Source of the DNA: Carposina sasakii | Lineage: Eukaryota > Arthropoda > Insecta > Lepidoptera > Carposinidae | Assembly: GCA_014607495.2 (NCBI GenBank) | Contig: CP053171.1 | Location: 1,798,001 to 1,862,000, forward strand | DNA: 64,000 bases | Reading direction: 5' to 3' | Shown here: one piece after another, positions 32,308 through 43,932 of the stretch | How the letters are laid out: each line of letters opens with the position of its first letter | Position numbering within the stretch: position 1 is the first letter of the stretch | Notes under the pieces: model-generated | The model's database searches: none | The model's input: only the letters and a program-made list of their open reading frames with translations | What the model was told of the DNA's origin: nothing | Program-made: the position numbers and the translations under genes

Positions 32308-33275
32308 ATAGTGGACGCCCGCGACTCCGTCCGCGTGGACTACAGAAAAAAAAATGTCGAAATTATCCGGGATAAAAACATTTTCCCGGGATAAAAAGTA
32401 GCCTATATGTTAAGTGGGACCTGTCACAATATATTCCTGAAAACTGCACCGAAATCGGTTAAGCCGTTCCTGAGATTAGCGTGCACAAACGCACAGACAG
32501 TCCCTTCCCGTGGGAATTTCGGGAAATCAATTCTTAGTGCAGTCTCCGATTTTAGCTTCACATGTACAGCGGTTTTTGTAAAAAAATTGAATTCCCGTTA
32601 GTCCCCTTCCCGTGGGAATTTCGGGAAATTCGTTCTTAGCGCTCCCTCGCAGTCCCTAATGAACGTACAGGTCTAATTTCGAATTCATATGTATCGCGCT
32701 TGTCGTAAAAAAATGAATTCCCGTTTGTCCCCTTCCCGTGGGAGTTTCGAGAAATCCGTTCCTAGTGCTTCCTCGGGGTCCCAAATAAACAAATATGCCC
32801 AACTTAAGATTCATATGTGTAACCGTTTTCATAAAAAATAATTAATTCCCGTTGGCCCCCTTCCCGTGGGAATTTCGGGAAATTCGTCCTTAGTGCTTAC
32901 TTGCAGTCCCTAATGAACATCTATGCCCAATTTCAGCTTAATATGTATAGCGGTTTTCGTAAAAATTATGAATTCCCGTTTGTCCCCTTCCCGTGGGAAT
33001 TTCGGGAAATCCGTTTTTAGTCCTCCCTTGCTCTCCCCAATGAACATATATGCCCGATTTCAGCTTCATATGTATAGTGGTTTTCGTAAAAAATATAGAA
33101 TTCCCGTTTGTCGCCTTCCCATGGGAATATCGGGAAATTCTTATAGCCTATGTTCATCCAGGTCCTATAAGGATTCTAACGGTGAAAGAATTTTTAAAAT
33201 CGGTCCAGTAGTTTTTGAGCCTATTCATTACAACCAAACAAACAAAGTTTTCCTCTTTATAATATTAGTGTAGAA
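32308..33275 (+). mobile_element. RTE-like LINE tail carrying an expanded tandem array
   Basis: Starts TATAGTGGACGCCCGCGACT, runs normally to GCACAAACGCACAGACAG at 32500, then enters the 126-128 bp array, and ends as an RTE tail of another type (TTATAGCCTATGTTCATCCA, ATCGGTCCAGTAGTTTTTGA, TTTATAATATTAGTG). Confidence 0.75.
32501..33150 (+). repeat. Tandem array, unit 126-128 bp, about 5.3 copies
   Basis: Units start with CCCTTCCCGTGGGAATTTCG at 32501, 32602, 32728, 32855, 32983 and 33111. The first unit is short (101 bp) and the last is partial. Each unit carries the same order: TTCGGGAAATTCGTTCTTAG, AGTCCCTAATGAACATATAT, GCTTCATATGTATAGCGGTT, GAATTCCCGTTTGTCCC. Confidence 0.88.
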
Positions 33276-33580
33276 AATTAAAATTAGCTATCAGAACCTA
33301 TCACATGTACCTACTATATTTAATTTTTATGTAACATCTACATATATATAACCTGTGACATGCAATAAATGAAATTAAATTAAATGAACTACAAATTGGT
33401 ACTATCTAGTCTAAATAGGCGGGTACTTTCAAAACTAGAATATATTACTATCACATACTAACATGACTCTCATAAGTTTTTTAAATACATACATACATAT
33501 AATCACGCCTTTATCCCTTACGGGGTAGGCAGAGCACCAAGGGCCGATAGAACCGCATGGTGCCACTTCTGACCAATTTT

Positions 33581-34690
33581 TTAAATACTAACATTATATG
33601 GATGAAAATCTGCAGCAAAGTTATTTTATTTATTTAAATTGGTAATATCCAATCTAGTCTAGATTCATTAGATAGAAATAGAAACTTTTACAAAAGGCCA
33701 GCTAAGCGCAGTCCTAAGCATGACAGATTTAAAAAGATTTTCCTGTCAAACGTTATTCAGTATCAAAGCTGCGTTTAACTTAAGATGCGGTTTTTTCATA
33801 TCTGATTAAACTTGGACACTTTGCTATGAGACGGTTAAAGCTAGAATTACTTTATATTTACTAGGTTCATTCAGCACACTATATTTTTGTACTAAAAACT
33901 ACTCCAGTCAGCTCTCAATGGCTTAATCTAGAATCTAGCTCAGATCTAGACTTAGCTTGACCTAGTATTACAAGTTGAAACCTAAATACGGATGCCTATT
34001 TTCACATCAGTTTCTATATTTGCTGAATTTCAGTTTGGGCTTTAATCTCTTACAGCTATATAATCTACTTCATCTAGCTAGAAAAGGTTACAACTTATGT
34101 AATAAATCAGAATATAAATTCCAATTTACCCACCTGAAATAATTGGAATGTAATTCATGCGAAACTGAACGTGTTTATTTACCATAAATATCATCTAATT
34201 TACTGTCGGGTTATAATATTGAGGTCATAAATATACTACGCATTTTCATAGTAGTAAGGGTGTAATTTAAAATTTATCATAAAAACATTCTCCTAAATCA
34301 CTGTTTTTTCTACTTAATTGTTGTTATAAATTCAACCTCAAAATTGGTCAGAAATGGCACCATGTGGTTCTATCGGCCCTTGGTACTCTGCCTACCCCGT
34401 AAGAGATAAAGGCGTGATTATATGTATTATGTTGTTGTTATCGTATATAACGGGTATTAAATACCGATACCCCATACGATTTAATAAATCAATTAAAAAA
34501 ATATAAAATGTAGATACAGAATGGATCATCACATGTTAGTGACGTTGTAACAAAAAAATCCGGATATCATGGCTCATTAAAATTATGCTTTCGTAATTTT
34601 AGAACCTCCAATTGGGTAGGGATTAATCTTAAAAGTTTTCTTATATCTATAAACCATTCTGTTTTAAATTATTTTTTATTGAGTATATTC
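33581..34690. other. Intronic stretch, little structure seen
   Basis: AT-rich. A fragment of repeat family D lies at 34335-34425; otherwise nothing recognised. Confidence 0.5.
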
Positions 34691-34694
34691 TTAC

Positions 34695-35485
34695 CTGTAC
34701 AACATCCGCTCCTGTCTGTCCGCCTCCATATAAATCCTATAGTACATATACAGCATAATAACACCGGGAATCCAAAAACTAACACTAGAAGAAATCACCG
34801 CGTACACTTTATTCACGGTAAAACTGCACACTTTTGGGTGTCTTCTCCTAAACTCTAGGTGATCGTCAGTTGTGTACCAACCCATGAAAATGGGCAGAAA
34901 CGACACTAGTGCCGGGCTACACCACACTACGGCCAACATTATGCCCAACTTCCCTGTAGTCATTATCAATGGGTAGTCCAGAGGCTGCACTATCGCATAG
35001 TACCTATCAACACTTATGCAGCACAAATGCAGTATAGATGCCGACGAAAAGTACACGTCCAAAGAGTTCCACACATCACACATGAAGTACCCGAAAAGCC
35101 ACACTCCACTTGTGATCTCCACACTGAAATTAAAGCACATCGCCCATATAGCTACCAGCATATCAGCTAGCGCGAGAGATACAACAAAATAGTTGGTTAT
35201 AACCCTCAACTTCCGATGTCGCATAACAGAGACAATCACTAGTAAATTGCCAAAAATCGCCGCCAATATTATAAAAAACATTATAAGACATTTTAACACG
35301 ACCAAAAACACTATGAACGGATCGTTTTGGAACTGATTTGAGTAGACCAAGTCGTTTGTCGTCTCGTTGATTTCTAGCGTGCGGTTGAGGTACGAGTCGG
35401 TTAGATACATGGATGTGGACAGGTCCCTGAAGTCTAAAGTGATGTTCTCCGTGGTATCAATGGTCCACACGACGGCAACTCTCAT
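34695..35485 (-). CDS. Octbeta1R: Octbeta1R-like receptor, coding exon 1 (N-terminus to TM5 and start of loop 3)
   Basis: Encodes residues 1-264. The N-terminus has three N-glycosylation sequons (Asn14, Asn34, Asn40) and no signal peptide. TM1 carries GN-LLVIVSV (Asn80 = 1.50), TM2 LALAD (Asp108 = 2.50), TM3 Cys136 (disulphide partner of Cys220 in loop 2) and Asp143 (3.32, the amine counter-ion). DRY is at 160-162. TM5 has Ser232, Ser233 and Ser236 at 5.42, 5.43 and 5.46 relative to Pro240, the catechol/phenol-hydroxyl contacts of aminergic receptors. The exon ends TACAG|GTAAGA at 34695, splitting Arg264. Upstream in-frame stop and A at -3 support this start. Codon use and lack of breaks indicate a functional exon. 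Confidence 0.93.
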
Positions 35486-35603
35486 GTTTCACATTTTCGT
35501 TTCGTTGATCGCTCTTTAAGTCAGATTTAGCTCCTTTGTTACGATGAATAGGCTGGATGCGTGAAGATACACCGTGATTCCGTTGCCCATTGTGATTTGG
35601 TAC
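35486..35603 (-). other. Octbeta1R: 5' leader part of receptor exon 1 (5'UTR)
   Basis: A run of T followed by CAG ends at 35604 on the minus strand and gives a good 3' splice site, so the mature leader probably begins at 35603 and is joined to an upstream untranslated exon that I could not locate. The main ATG (35485-35483) has A at -3. An in-frame TGA two codons upstream (35491-35489) excludes a longer N-terminus in this exon. The leader holds two upstream AUGs, described separately. Confidence 0.75.
35516..35590 (-). promoter_or_regulatory. Upstream ORF of 24 codons in the receptor leader
   Basis: ATG at 35590 reads 24 codons (begins MGNGITVYLHASS, ends ELNLT) to TAA at 35518-35516, about 30 nt before the receptor ATG and in a different frame. 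Its own ATG has A at -3 (ACAATGG), a good context. A second upstream AUG is a minimal start-stop, ATGTGA at 35494-35489, in frame with the receptor. Together they would be expected to lower or condition translation of the receptor; the regulatory role is inference. Confidence 0.6.
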
Positions 35604-38600
35604 CTGAAAAAAAAGAGGGAGTTAAAGGGATTTCTTTTGTGAACAAACAAACGTCGGTCGGTTAGCTTAAGTGTTGTTTGGATGTTCCTTTATGTTATTT
35701 TTGCAGTATATACAAATTAAAGTAATGTAAGTATTTTCAGATCTTTATTCAGTTAATTCCACTTAAATGCCTAAATTTGGGATGTTTTAATATCGGAAAG
35801 ACGTCTTATTAAATGCTTAGAATTAGGTTTTATGACTAGCTAAAATTGCATGGTCCTGGATGTAATGCCATTTTGTATATTAGGTATGTAGGTATAAGTA
35901 TGGTAGGTATATGAATCTACGAGAATTTTGTTGTGATAGTATATTACATTATTTACATACTGGCAATTCGATAATTTTTCATGAAAATTGAGGAAGTCCT
36001 AATCTTTTAGTCAATGTTTTTATACTTACAAAGAAACTTAATTCAATCTTAGTAACTTTTTGAGAGATAATATTAAGCAACCTAACTTCAAACACATTAG
36101 TAGATGAGAATAAAATATTAATCGAAGAAGATATTGTTTTACTGAAAACCCATATCAATAATGTCATCTCACACATTATTTGTAATTAATCTAAGGACAG
36201 AGTACATAAATCGTGTCCCTCCCATTTGTCAAACCCACGTTACACTGGGAATTAAAATGTATATCTACGAGTAGTATAATTAAATTTGTGTTTAAAACAG
36301 TAACAATGATAGAGCTTAATATTACAATGGCAAACAAAAAAAAATATTATTGGGTTGTTTGTTTCCAGTTTTAAAGTTTCACTTTATTCTGTTGACATGA
36401 CAAAACCCCCACTAGTAGGTATATACTTCCCAACTTCGCTTCGCTCTGACGGAGCGGAGAAAGATTCCCAGTGATGTCTAAATTAACAAAATAGATATCA
36501 CGTAAAAATTCGGCTTTACTCGTTAACACCACGAAACTACAGGCTTAAAAGTTGTTCTGAGACATAACTTTTATCAGCAATTTCACATACATCATGTTTT
36601 CACAACACTAAAATGTCATTGATTTCGCCATGCCATATTTCGTAATGTAAGTTCGGCTGAATATACATAGTAAGTGACGACATTAAATAGATTTATACCC
36701 TTTAGTTTGAAAGACAAGCAATTTAATACTCAAAACTACCTGATGGTGTACGTCTGAGTTTGGAACTAATTAATATGTTGTATCAGAAAGGTCACTGGGG
36801 ATGAGATAATAGTTAGCAAAACGTGAGGACTACGGACTCAGGTGCTGCTTTTTCTCTGGAAATGTTCTATGCTATGGTAGCGTTTGCTTTTCACCAATAA
36901 AATTCATTGACATCATGGACCAAAATTCATTGACATCATGAACCAATAAATATGACTGGTGGATAACACACGCATTTAAGTAGCATAGCACATTTCTAGT
37001 GGAAAGGCAGCCTAAAAGCCGATTTATCCTAAGGATAAAGTTGATGCTGCCTTTCTCTAAGACTTGATCAAGATATAGATAGATAGATAGAAAATTCTTT
37101 ATTGCACTATAAAGTTGTACAAAGGCGAACTTAATGTTACATAGCATTTCTTCCAGTTAACCATAGACAGCATCAACTTTATCCATCACATTATTACTCT
37201 GACTACTGGAAAAATTGGCTCTAAGTGTCAGAAATAAAAATATGCGCGAAATGGTATTCAGAAGCTAGGTACGAGTAGGTCTAACTAGGGATAATATAAA
37301 ATGATGATGATGTCTAATAGGCCGTATTTTAGTCACAGCGGCCAATATCAATGCAGATTAGCCAACTACGCAAGAGATATTATAGTGTAGTGCATAAGCA
37401 AACACAGGCGCACTTTCTGTTCCCTCACTCTCATAGTTCTTAGGACTAATCTCCGATCGTGTCGCCTTTCCGTCCCATCGGACTATGACAGGGATAATAT
37501 AAATGAAGAGGCTTACAACCATTCAGCGCCGAAACAAAGACATTTATGCAATAAAATACTACCCTATTACCTGTAAACGACACCTATTTCCCCAAATATC
37601 CCAATACAGTAGTTCAGATAAGTTATCGAACAAATAAGCCCATATACCGGGAATAAGTTTACTCGACGAAGTAGTAATTTCCCGAGGGGCACCCGAAGTG
37701 AAGTGTTGCGAAGTTTCCGACGTTTAGTTTGTGTTTACTTCGCTCGGTTGTCGAGCTTTAGTTCATAACATATCGATGTACCGTTTATGTCACTAATTTG
37801 AACTAGGGCTGGCACTAATTGAAAGTAAAGATGGGATAGTACCTTTTTGTATGGATCTTGCTTACGATGGATATGTCTTACAATATTTAATATCAATGCA
37901 CTTTTCCAAAAGGGGTAGCCAGATTTGCTAGATCACAAAAAATCCTAGAGCCACGTTTAGTGTAGTCTGAGTTTCTTAGCTCTTACTACATGCACAGAAG
38001 AAGATGCAGCTGATACATTCTAGTGAAGCCTCGGTATGGGACAAATACAATATTTGTATGAGCTCATGTTGAGATTAAAGACTATATCAAAAGACAAAAT
38101 AATCCGATCTAAGTTTTGAAAAAGTAGTTTTTTTTAGCTAAAAACGGAACCCTAAAACACTTTCATTCCTTCTCACCGCAATTTCCCGGAGTTGTTATTA
38201 AAACTAATGACACGTCCCAGATGGGCCAAGGATAATGAAATATAAAAAAATACGCTCCATTTAGCCTTAAACATGGAAATGGTAATTTAAATATATTGCG
38301 CCGGAAATACTGTAAATTTAAGAGATACTAAGCAAAATGGCCTAAGCTTCTTTATTGAAAAATATTTTTCTTGGAAATATTCAAATTCAAAATCATTTAT
38401 TCGACATGAAAGCATTAACAACTTGTTTGTCGGTGGTCTTTTTATATGTTACTTTCTATGTTCGCACCCCAAAATGAAACCGCTACCAAACAAAAAGGAG
38501 GTAAATTTAAACAACCTAAAAAATTTAATCGCAAAGCTTTTGCTTTGGCCACGGTCATTACCCCAAGGTGCGATTTGTTACGGTCTGTCAGGCATAAGTT

Positions 38601-40250
38601 GGCGATTTGGGGCTTAATAGCCACCAACGTGGAGCTAATAAGAGTTCAGGTCGCCTAAAGACGAAATCCAGGAGAGCTGCTAGACAGTTCTCCTTTATGG
38701 CAAAACCAATATTAGGTCTGACACACCGCATGATTCTATAGGTACTATTACTGTTACACTATTTCAGTGAAGTGTCATTGCTTGGAAGAAGAAATGGTAA
38801 GAAAGCTCCCAGCGACACAGTCAAAACTAAGTAACATATTAACAAAGATTAGATATCAGATAATCATAGTAACACTTAATTCACTTACAGCCCATTTCTA
38901 TAACTGATCTTGAGAGATTTTTTTGCATATCTCAGATTTAATCTTCAATTGTTTTCATACAAAATTTCAAATAAGGAATTAATAAAACCGAGATTTTCTT
39001 TGATCTCTCGTATTAAAATTGGCCGTTAGTGTGTATAAATTCAATTATCATAACACAATTTAATTAAATTCATATAAATTACATACCCACTTACACAATG
39101 TAAGTACAGGTCCATGTCAAATTGAAATTGTATAAAAAAAAAATGTGTATTTATTTATTGTTTTACCAGCTCATCCTTTATGGCTTATCATATACTTCTA
39201 GATGGATAGAATATTATGTATTTACTAGTGGATATAGTGCGCGCTACTGAGCTTGGTCTGTGCGCGAACTGTACTTTAGATGGCCCCCAATTGTCAAAGT
39301 TTGTAACTAAAATGCAATTAAAACGAAAGATATGGCTATAGCCTCCTAAAATATCTCTAATGACTTCACCGTAAAGTTGTGGATGTTTCCATTTCGGTCG
39401 CGATTTAGCGAAAACAAATCCCCAAAAATTTGCAAAAGCATCAATATACCCAAACGGATTTAAATCAAGTATCTACGATTGCTGATATGCAATTATTTTA
39501 TATCGAGTGGCAACCCTAATGGCGATCGATACAAAAGTCGAGTAAAAATAGGCCGCTTGATGTCCAATCAATGCGACTTAGGTGTCTGTATTGACTGGTA
39601 TCTCTCTTTTCTCGTTATCGCCTTCAATCACGTTCATTAAGCTTGTCTGGATAGACATTTTTCTATTTTATGTAAGGTATACTACTTGATATCTTTATGT
39701 ATGTAATTCTAAATATCTTGAGCTCATTTCTCTGACAGGTCGATATGATAGTGTGTAGGTTAGTGGTAATAGTGTTTGGTAGTTGTAAATGACCTTAGCC
39801 GTACAGATCGGGATGGACCTTGGACTCTTTTAAAACTTTAAAATGAAAAATCTATACATTTACAAATGCTTTGTAGAGTCTGAAGAACATCTAATTCGTT
39901 ATTTTGATTTAATGGTTTCATTTAAAGTAGATTGTATAAATATGTTTATAAAAGCCTGTATGGTGAGTGAAAGTCCTGTTATATTTTTAAATGCCCTCAT
40001 TTACAGTCTGAAAATAACCCTGAAGGGTTGGTAAATAGGTAAAGTTGTCTACTCAGTTATAATTTTCACGATCATATTATTTCATGCCTGAAAAAGATAT
40101 AATTAATGGGTGTAAATGAAGAGATATGTTGAACGAAATGCTATGAATATACCATTAAGTTAATAATTAATATCAGTTTATTTTTCAACATTGTGTGAAC
40201 ATTTCTAGAATTAGATTGTTTGTTGCACATGTTACTCTGTATTTGTTAAA
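35604..40250. other. Upstream region of the receptor, no gene recognised
   Basis: Contains a 24-bp direct repeat with core AATTCATTGACATCATG (about 36898-36945), a (GATA)n run with a LINE tail fragment at about 37070-37150, a SINE-like piece near 37430-37490 (CGATCGTGTCGCCTTTCCGT), a GACTCTTACGAC-type repeat at about 37915-38045, and a family K MITE at 38890-39025. Any upstream 5'UTR exon of the receptor could be here but cannot be picked by eye. Confidence 0.45.
38890..39025 (+). mobile_element. Family K MITE
   Basis: GCCCATTTCTATAACTGATC, ATCTTCAATTGTTTTCATAC and the inverted end GTATTAAAATTGGCCGTTAG. Same family as 7755-7910. Confidence 0.6.
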
Positions 40251-40257
40251 GATTTCC

Positions 40258-40372
40258 CTTTATTTGCTTGGCTTGCTGGAAGAGATCTCTTGTAGAGATA
40301 AGCTTGCCATTGTACATGCATTTCTTCTTTTATCTCGTAATATGTACTTTTAGGGTGTGTGCAATAAAAAGT
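40258..40372 (+). mobile_element. Jockey/CR1-like LINE 3'UTR fragment
   Basis: TTGCTTGGCTTGCTGGAAGA, ATAAGCTTGCCATTGTACAT and GTGTGCAATAAAAAGTAAG correspond to the 3'UTR of the element at 15725-16300. Confidence 0.65.
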
Positions 40373-40504
40373 AAGAATTTCTTATATAAAGAACACACTG
40401 TTTAAATAGTTTTAAATGAATACCTTTTTAACACGGTAGAAAAATAGGTTTACATAGTATAACCTAGACTAATAGGCATTGTCGAGTTAGAACTACAGAA
40501 TTAG

Positions 40505-40975
40505 AACTATACTATACTATATGGTGTTTGATCAGTGCGTTCTACCAACCATGACTTACGGGGCCGAGACGTGGAACCTGACGGTGGGGCTGGCTCGCCG
40601 ATTGCATGTCACTCAGAGAGCTATCTATGGAAAGCTCAATGCTCGGAATCTCGCTAATGGACAAACGACATTATCCGGCAGTCGTCTTCTGCCGGATAAT
40701 GTCGTTTCGGTGACAGACATAGTCTCGAAATGTAGCAGACTGAAGTGGCAGTGGGCAGGCCACATCTATCATAAAACCGATGGACGGTGGAGTAAACGGG
40801 TTCACGAATGGACACTGCGCCTCGGCAAGTGTAGCGTTGGCCGCCCTCCGGCCAGATGGACCGATGACTTAAAGAGGACGGCTGGTAGTGACTGGATGGA
40901 AAAACGGGAGATCGATCCATGTGGCGTGCACTGGGGGAGGCCTACATCCAGCAGTGGACTGCAATAGGCTGACAA
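40505..40975 (+). mobile_element. RTE-like LINE reverse-transcriptase C-terminus with an internal hairpin
   Basis: The 148-codon plus ORF has MTYGAETWNLTVGLARRLHV, then VVSVTDIVSKCSRLKWQWAG, then RLGKCSVGRPPARWTDDLKR, the ordered C-terminal motifs of RTE-like polyproteins. The tail ends GCAGTGGACTGCAATAGGCT. Between the first and second motifs the usual segment is replaced by a perfect hairpin (40663-40707). Truncated at both ends, so not active. Confidence 0.82.
40663..40707. repeat. Perfect 19-bp hairpin with 7-nt loop
   Basis: AAACGACATTATCCGGCAG at 40663-40681, loop TCGTCTT, then the exact reverse complement at 40689-40707, inside the LINE coding fragment and keeping its frame open. Confidence 0.9.
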
Positions 40976-41904
40976 CGATACTATATGTTATAACACCATT
41001 ATACCCGATTAAATAGCAAAAGAAGATAATCAAGACATACTCTACCAACATTATAACAGCACTTTTACAGCCAAATTCTCATTTTAAACACCTCAGCAAC
41101 AAACAAGACCGCTAATGAAACGACCTGCTTATAAACATAAAAACTCATTGTTGGAAAACAGACGGAAAAGTTTTTAATGTAGGATAACGGTGTGGAAAAC
41201 CAAATGGAAAACAATACGTTTCATTTGAAACAGAACGGAAGGAACGGCTGGAAAAGTGGCGCAATCGTCGTTACATAGACGTAATACGTTATAGAGTGGA
41301 GTCCGTTTCATAGAACAACTTCTATACCTGGATTTCAGAACATACATCTTTTGTATGCGGTGAAACAGATAATGTACTCATGCACATAGTAACTAGCGCC
41401 ATCATCCTAAGGAACTATACGGTGAAACGCACTTTAGACACTTTTATGGTAGGTAGTCACAAAAGCTACAGTTAAGTGCTAACTTGTATTTATTATCTGT
41501 CAATTGTGTATAGGTTACCTTGTACCATTTGAAAAAAAATAATAGTTTTGTTAATTCAATCGCTTGAAATCATCAGGCTATAGAAAAAAAAATTATATAA
41601 CACAATCATATCCCAATTTTTAGGGTTCTTCGCGATCCTTGCTACGTATGACTTCATTTACTTTTAGTTAGACATGAAGGCTTTTGTCAGTCTATAGTAT
41701 TTATAGTCAATGGGCAGAGGCGGAACAAATAGTACCTACAGAAGCATTGAATGAGTAATGAAAAACAACCTTTTGTTCTTTCTTAGGAATTAGCAGTGTA
41801 AAGTTTGTTTTATTTATAAAAAGCTACTTATCGTTAGAAGTTACCTTTATCCCGATATTTCCCAGGAAAAAACTTTCAAACTGAAAAAAATCGGCTATTT
41901 TTGG

Positions 41905-42035
41905 AGACATCATTATCATCCTGCTCTCATCCCACTTATTTAGGGGTCGGCGCAATATGATTTCACAAAACTCATATTTCCAAGGCTTAGGTGTTTGTTT
42001 TACGGCCGGCTGTCTGCCTGACGCCAACACAATTT
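41905..42035 (+). mobile_element. LINE-type 3' fragment (TTTTACGGCCGGC family)
   Basis: GGGGTCGGCGCAATATGATT, CTCATATTTCCAAGGC, TTTTACGGCCGGCTGTCTGC. Related to 549-690 and 63355-63465. Confidence 0.6.
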
Positions 42036-43565
42036 TTTGAGAATTTTAGCTTTTAGAACCATACTAATATAAAGCTTTATAATTGGTAAGTATAAGTTAC
42101 TCACAATATAATTTGACAGATATTCCATGTATTCTGCTGTCAAAAATCAAATATACCGAGGTTGTTGTATGCGCGGTTTATATTACTCACAGCTATGATA
42201 GCCTTATCCTGGGTATTATTTTATCCCAAGACAATGAGTTCCTTAGCGAATAACAAAGCCAGCGTAGCGTTTTATAGAAATCTCGAATAGAATAGTCATT
42301 TTCTTTTGAAAAGGTCTAATAAAAGCCATTTTAATTTAACAAAGAATTTATTCGAGTATTTAAACACAATTTGCGAAACATTTATTCAGACATGGTTTTT
42401 CTTTTAGCCGTGTAAAGGTGAGGCCTCAAAAGAGGCGGGTTAATAAATGAATATTTTGACGATGTAATTAATTTATATCAAAAGATTTTGATTATATATC
42501 CCATTGATTGGATTTAAATTATTATACCTACTTATATTCAGATGTGCTGTTGTAGGGTTTCACTAAATAACTCAAGCATTCTCTCAGGCGATAAGCCAGC
42601 AACTTCTCTGATCGTTTACATCTAACTACGTTGCTAAACGTGGCTGCAGCACCTCCTTTATAATACTGAAGTTCTGGCTACGATATGGCTGAATATGATA
42701 CATTTATTTCCAAACTTAATCATAGATATCTATACTTAGACTGTGACCGGTCAAAGAGAGTTGAACTCAACCCCACAGAGATTTGTGCCTAGACTCTTAG
42801 TTTTTTCGACAGAGAGTGAGTGTGATAAATGCACCTTTTTCCTACATTACCGTTCCCAAAAACTCCACTCGACTTTAATTGGTTACTTTAAGCTTAAAAT
42901 GTAACTTCTTGTTGCTCCTGGGTAGAGGTCAATTACCTAGCTGTCTAAGAACTATCTATTGAAGTGACACGCTTCGTCTCAAAACTCTCATGTATCCTTC
43001 TGCGTACTCTAAACTAAATTGAAAGGAGACGCACCTAATGTATTCCAGTGAAGTCCCGCATCAGTACAGCAAATACGACTAATAAAATAACACAATGAAG
43101 TAGTTTTAAGTTAGTTATACATACATACGAGCGTCCCTACATTTTCTATCATCTAGCTGTTGAATAACTACATAACGGTCTCATACTTCACAAACCCCAG
43201 TAATTCAATCCACCGCCAACCGAGGATGTGATACCTTAATCCTGGTTCCACGATAACTTTCCGGTAACAAGTTTCTGACCTCACGGAGGGTTGTAATTTC
43301 CAAAATTTTCCAAATTTTGCCACAAATCCGGCCAATTAAGGAGTTTTGATATAAATCATTATTTATTAATGTTGACTGACCTGGATAATTAGGAACGCAC
43401 TAATTGCAATAGAAGCGCGATACAGCAATTATAAAGTTATTGCTTTCCGCTTATAAGTAAAAGTGATCGCAAATATGTGTCGCTATCACATTGCTACTCA
43501 TTTGATATTGCATGATACGTAATAGAAAATACAATTTTGAAAAAAAAATCTACTTAGCACCTATA

Positions 43566-43932
43566 CAGGGTGATTTTTGGTCGTCAATGTTCCCGAAAAC
43601 TACGGAATCTCCTCATCATCACGATCATTTTTCTCCATGGAAGCATACCTGGGAAGTCTCTGGTTTCCAAAATATTAGGGTCCAAAGTTGAGTAAATAGA
43701 CTGCGTTTTTCTGTTACGCGTGTAGCATGATTTTTTCATGAGAAATAATCAAAATCTGTCTATGAAAAAACTAGCGTAAATACTGGACATTATAAATTTT
43801 GCCCTATCGAGTAATTTTTTTTTGTTTCAAAAAAATTTACATCGTTTCCCAGCATTTTTTGGCATAAAATTACTTTATTTGATGTATAGAGTACGTACCC
43901 TTCGTTAATAGTGGCCACAAAAAAACATCCTG
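43566..43932 (+). mobile_element. Family A MITE, copy 2
   Basis: CAGGGTGATTTTTGGTCGTC to CACAAAAAAACATCCTG with the full conserved interior. TA at both flanks. Confidence 0.85.

Larger units (their letters stand above)
12624..34694 (-). other. Receptor intron 1, about 22 kb, repeat-filled
   Basis: Bounded by GTAAGA at 34694 and a TTCCTCAG acceptor at 12624. It contains most of the mobile DNA listed below plus one possible small membrane-protein exon (21203-21065). No other receptor exon was recognised in it. Long 5' introns are common in insect aminergic receptor genes. Confidence 0.85.
9471..35603 (-). other. Octbeta1R: Octopamine receptor gene (Octbeta1R-like), visible transcription unit
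   Basis: Gene model assembled by hand from four coding exons on the minus strand: 35485-34695, 12623-12426, 11886-11719 and 9642-9471. Their lengths of 791, 198, 168 and 172 nt sum to 1329 nt, or 442 codons plus TAG. Every junction is GT-AG and keeps the frame: exon 1 ends two bases into Arg264, exon 2 two bases into Trp330, exon 3 two bases into Arg386. The product is a Gs-type class A GPCR expected in the plasma membrane, where beta-type octopamine receptors raise cAMP (family knowledge). Subtype: the start of loop 3 ([14 protein letters not shown]) and the long TM5-loop motif [13 protein letters not shown] resemble insect Octbeta1R rather than the beta2 or beta3 types; this comes from recall of family sequences, not a search. 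Untranslated exons further upstream are implied by the splice acceptor at 35604 but were not located. Confidence 0.9.

Noticed and set aside
32501..33150. CRISPR-like spaced repeats
   Set aside because: The whole 126-128-bp unit is conserved, so it is a tandem repeat within a LINE tail in a eukaryotic genome.
38402..38660. Possible small secreted protein (MKALTTCLSVVFLYVTFYV from 38406; overlapping 70-codon ORF)
   Set aside because: The signal-like frame stops after 23 codons, the longer ORF is in another frame, and no splice sites link them.
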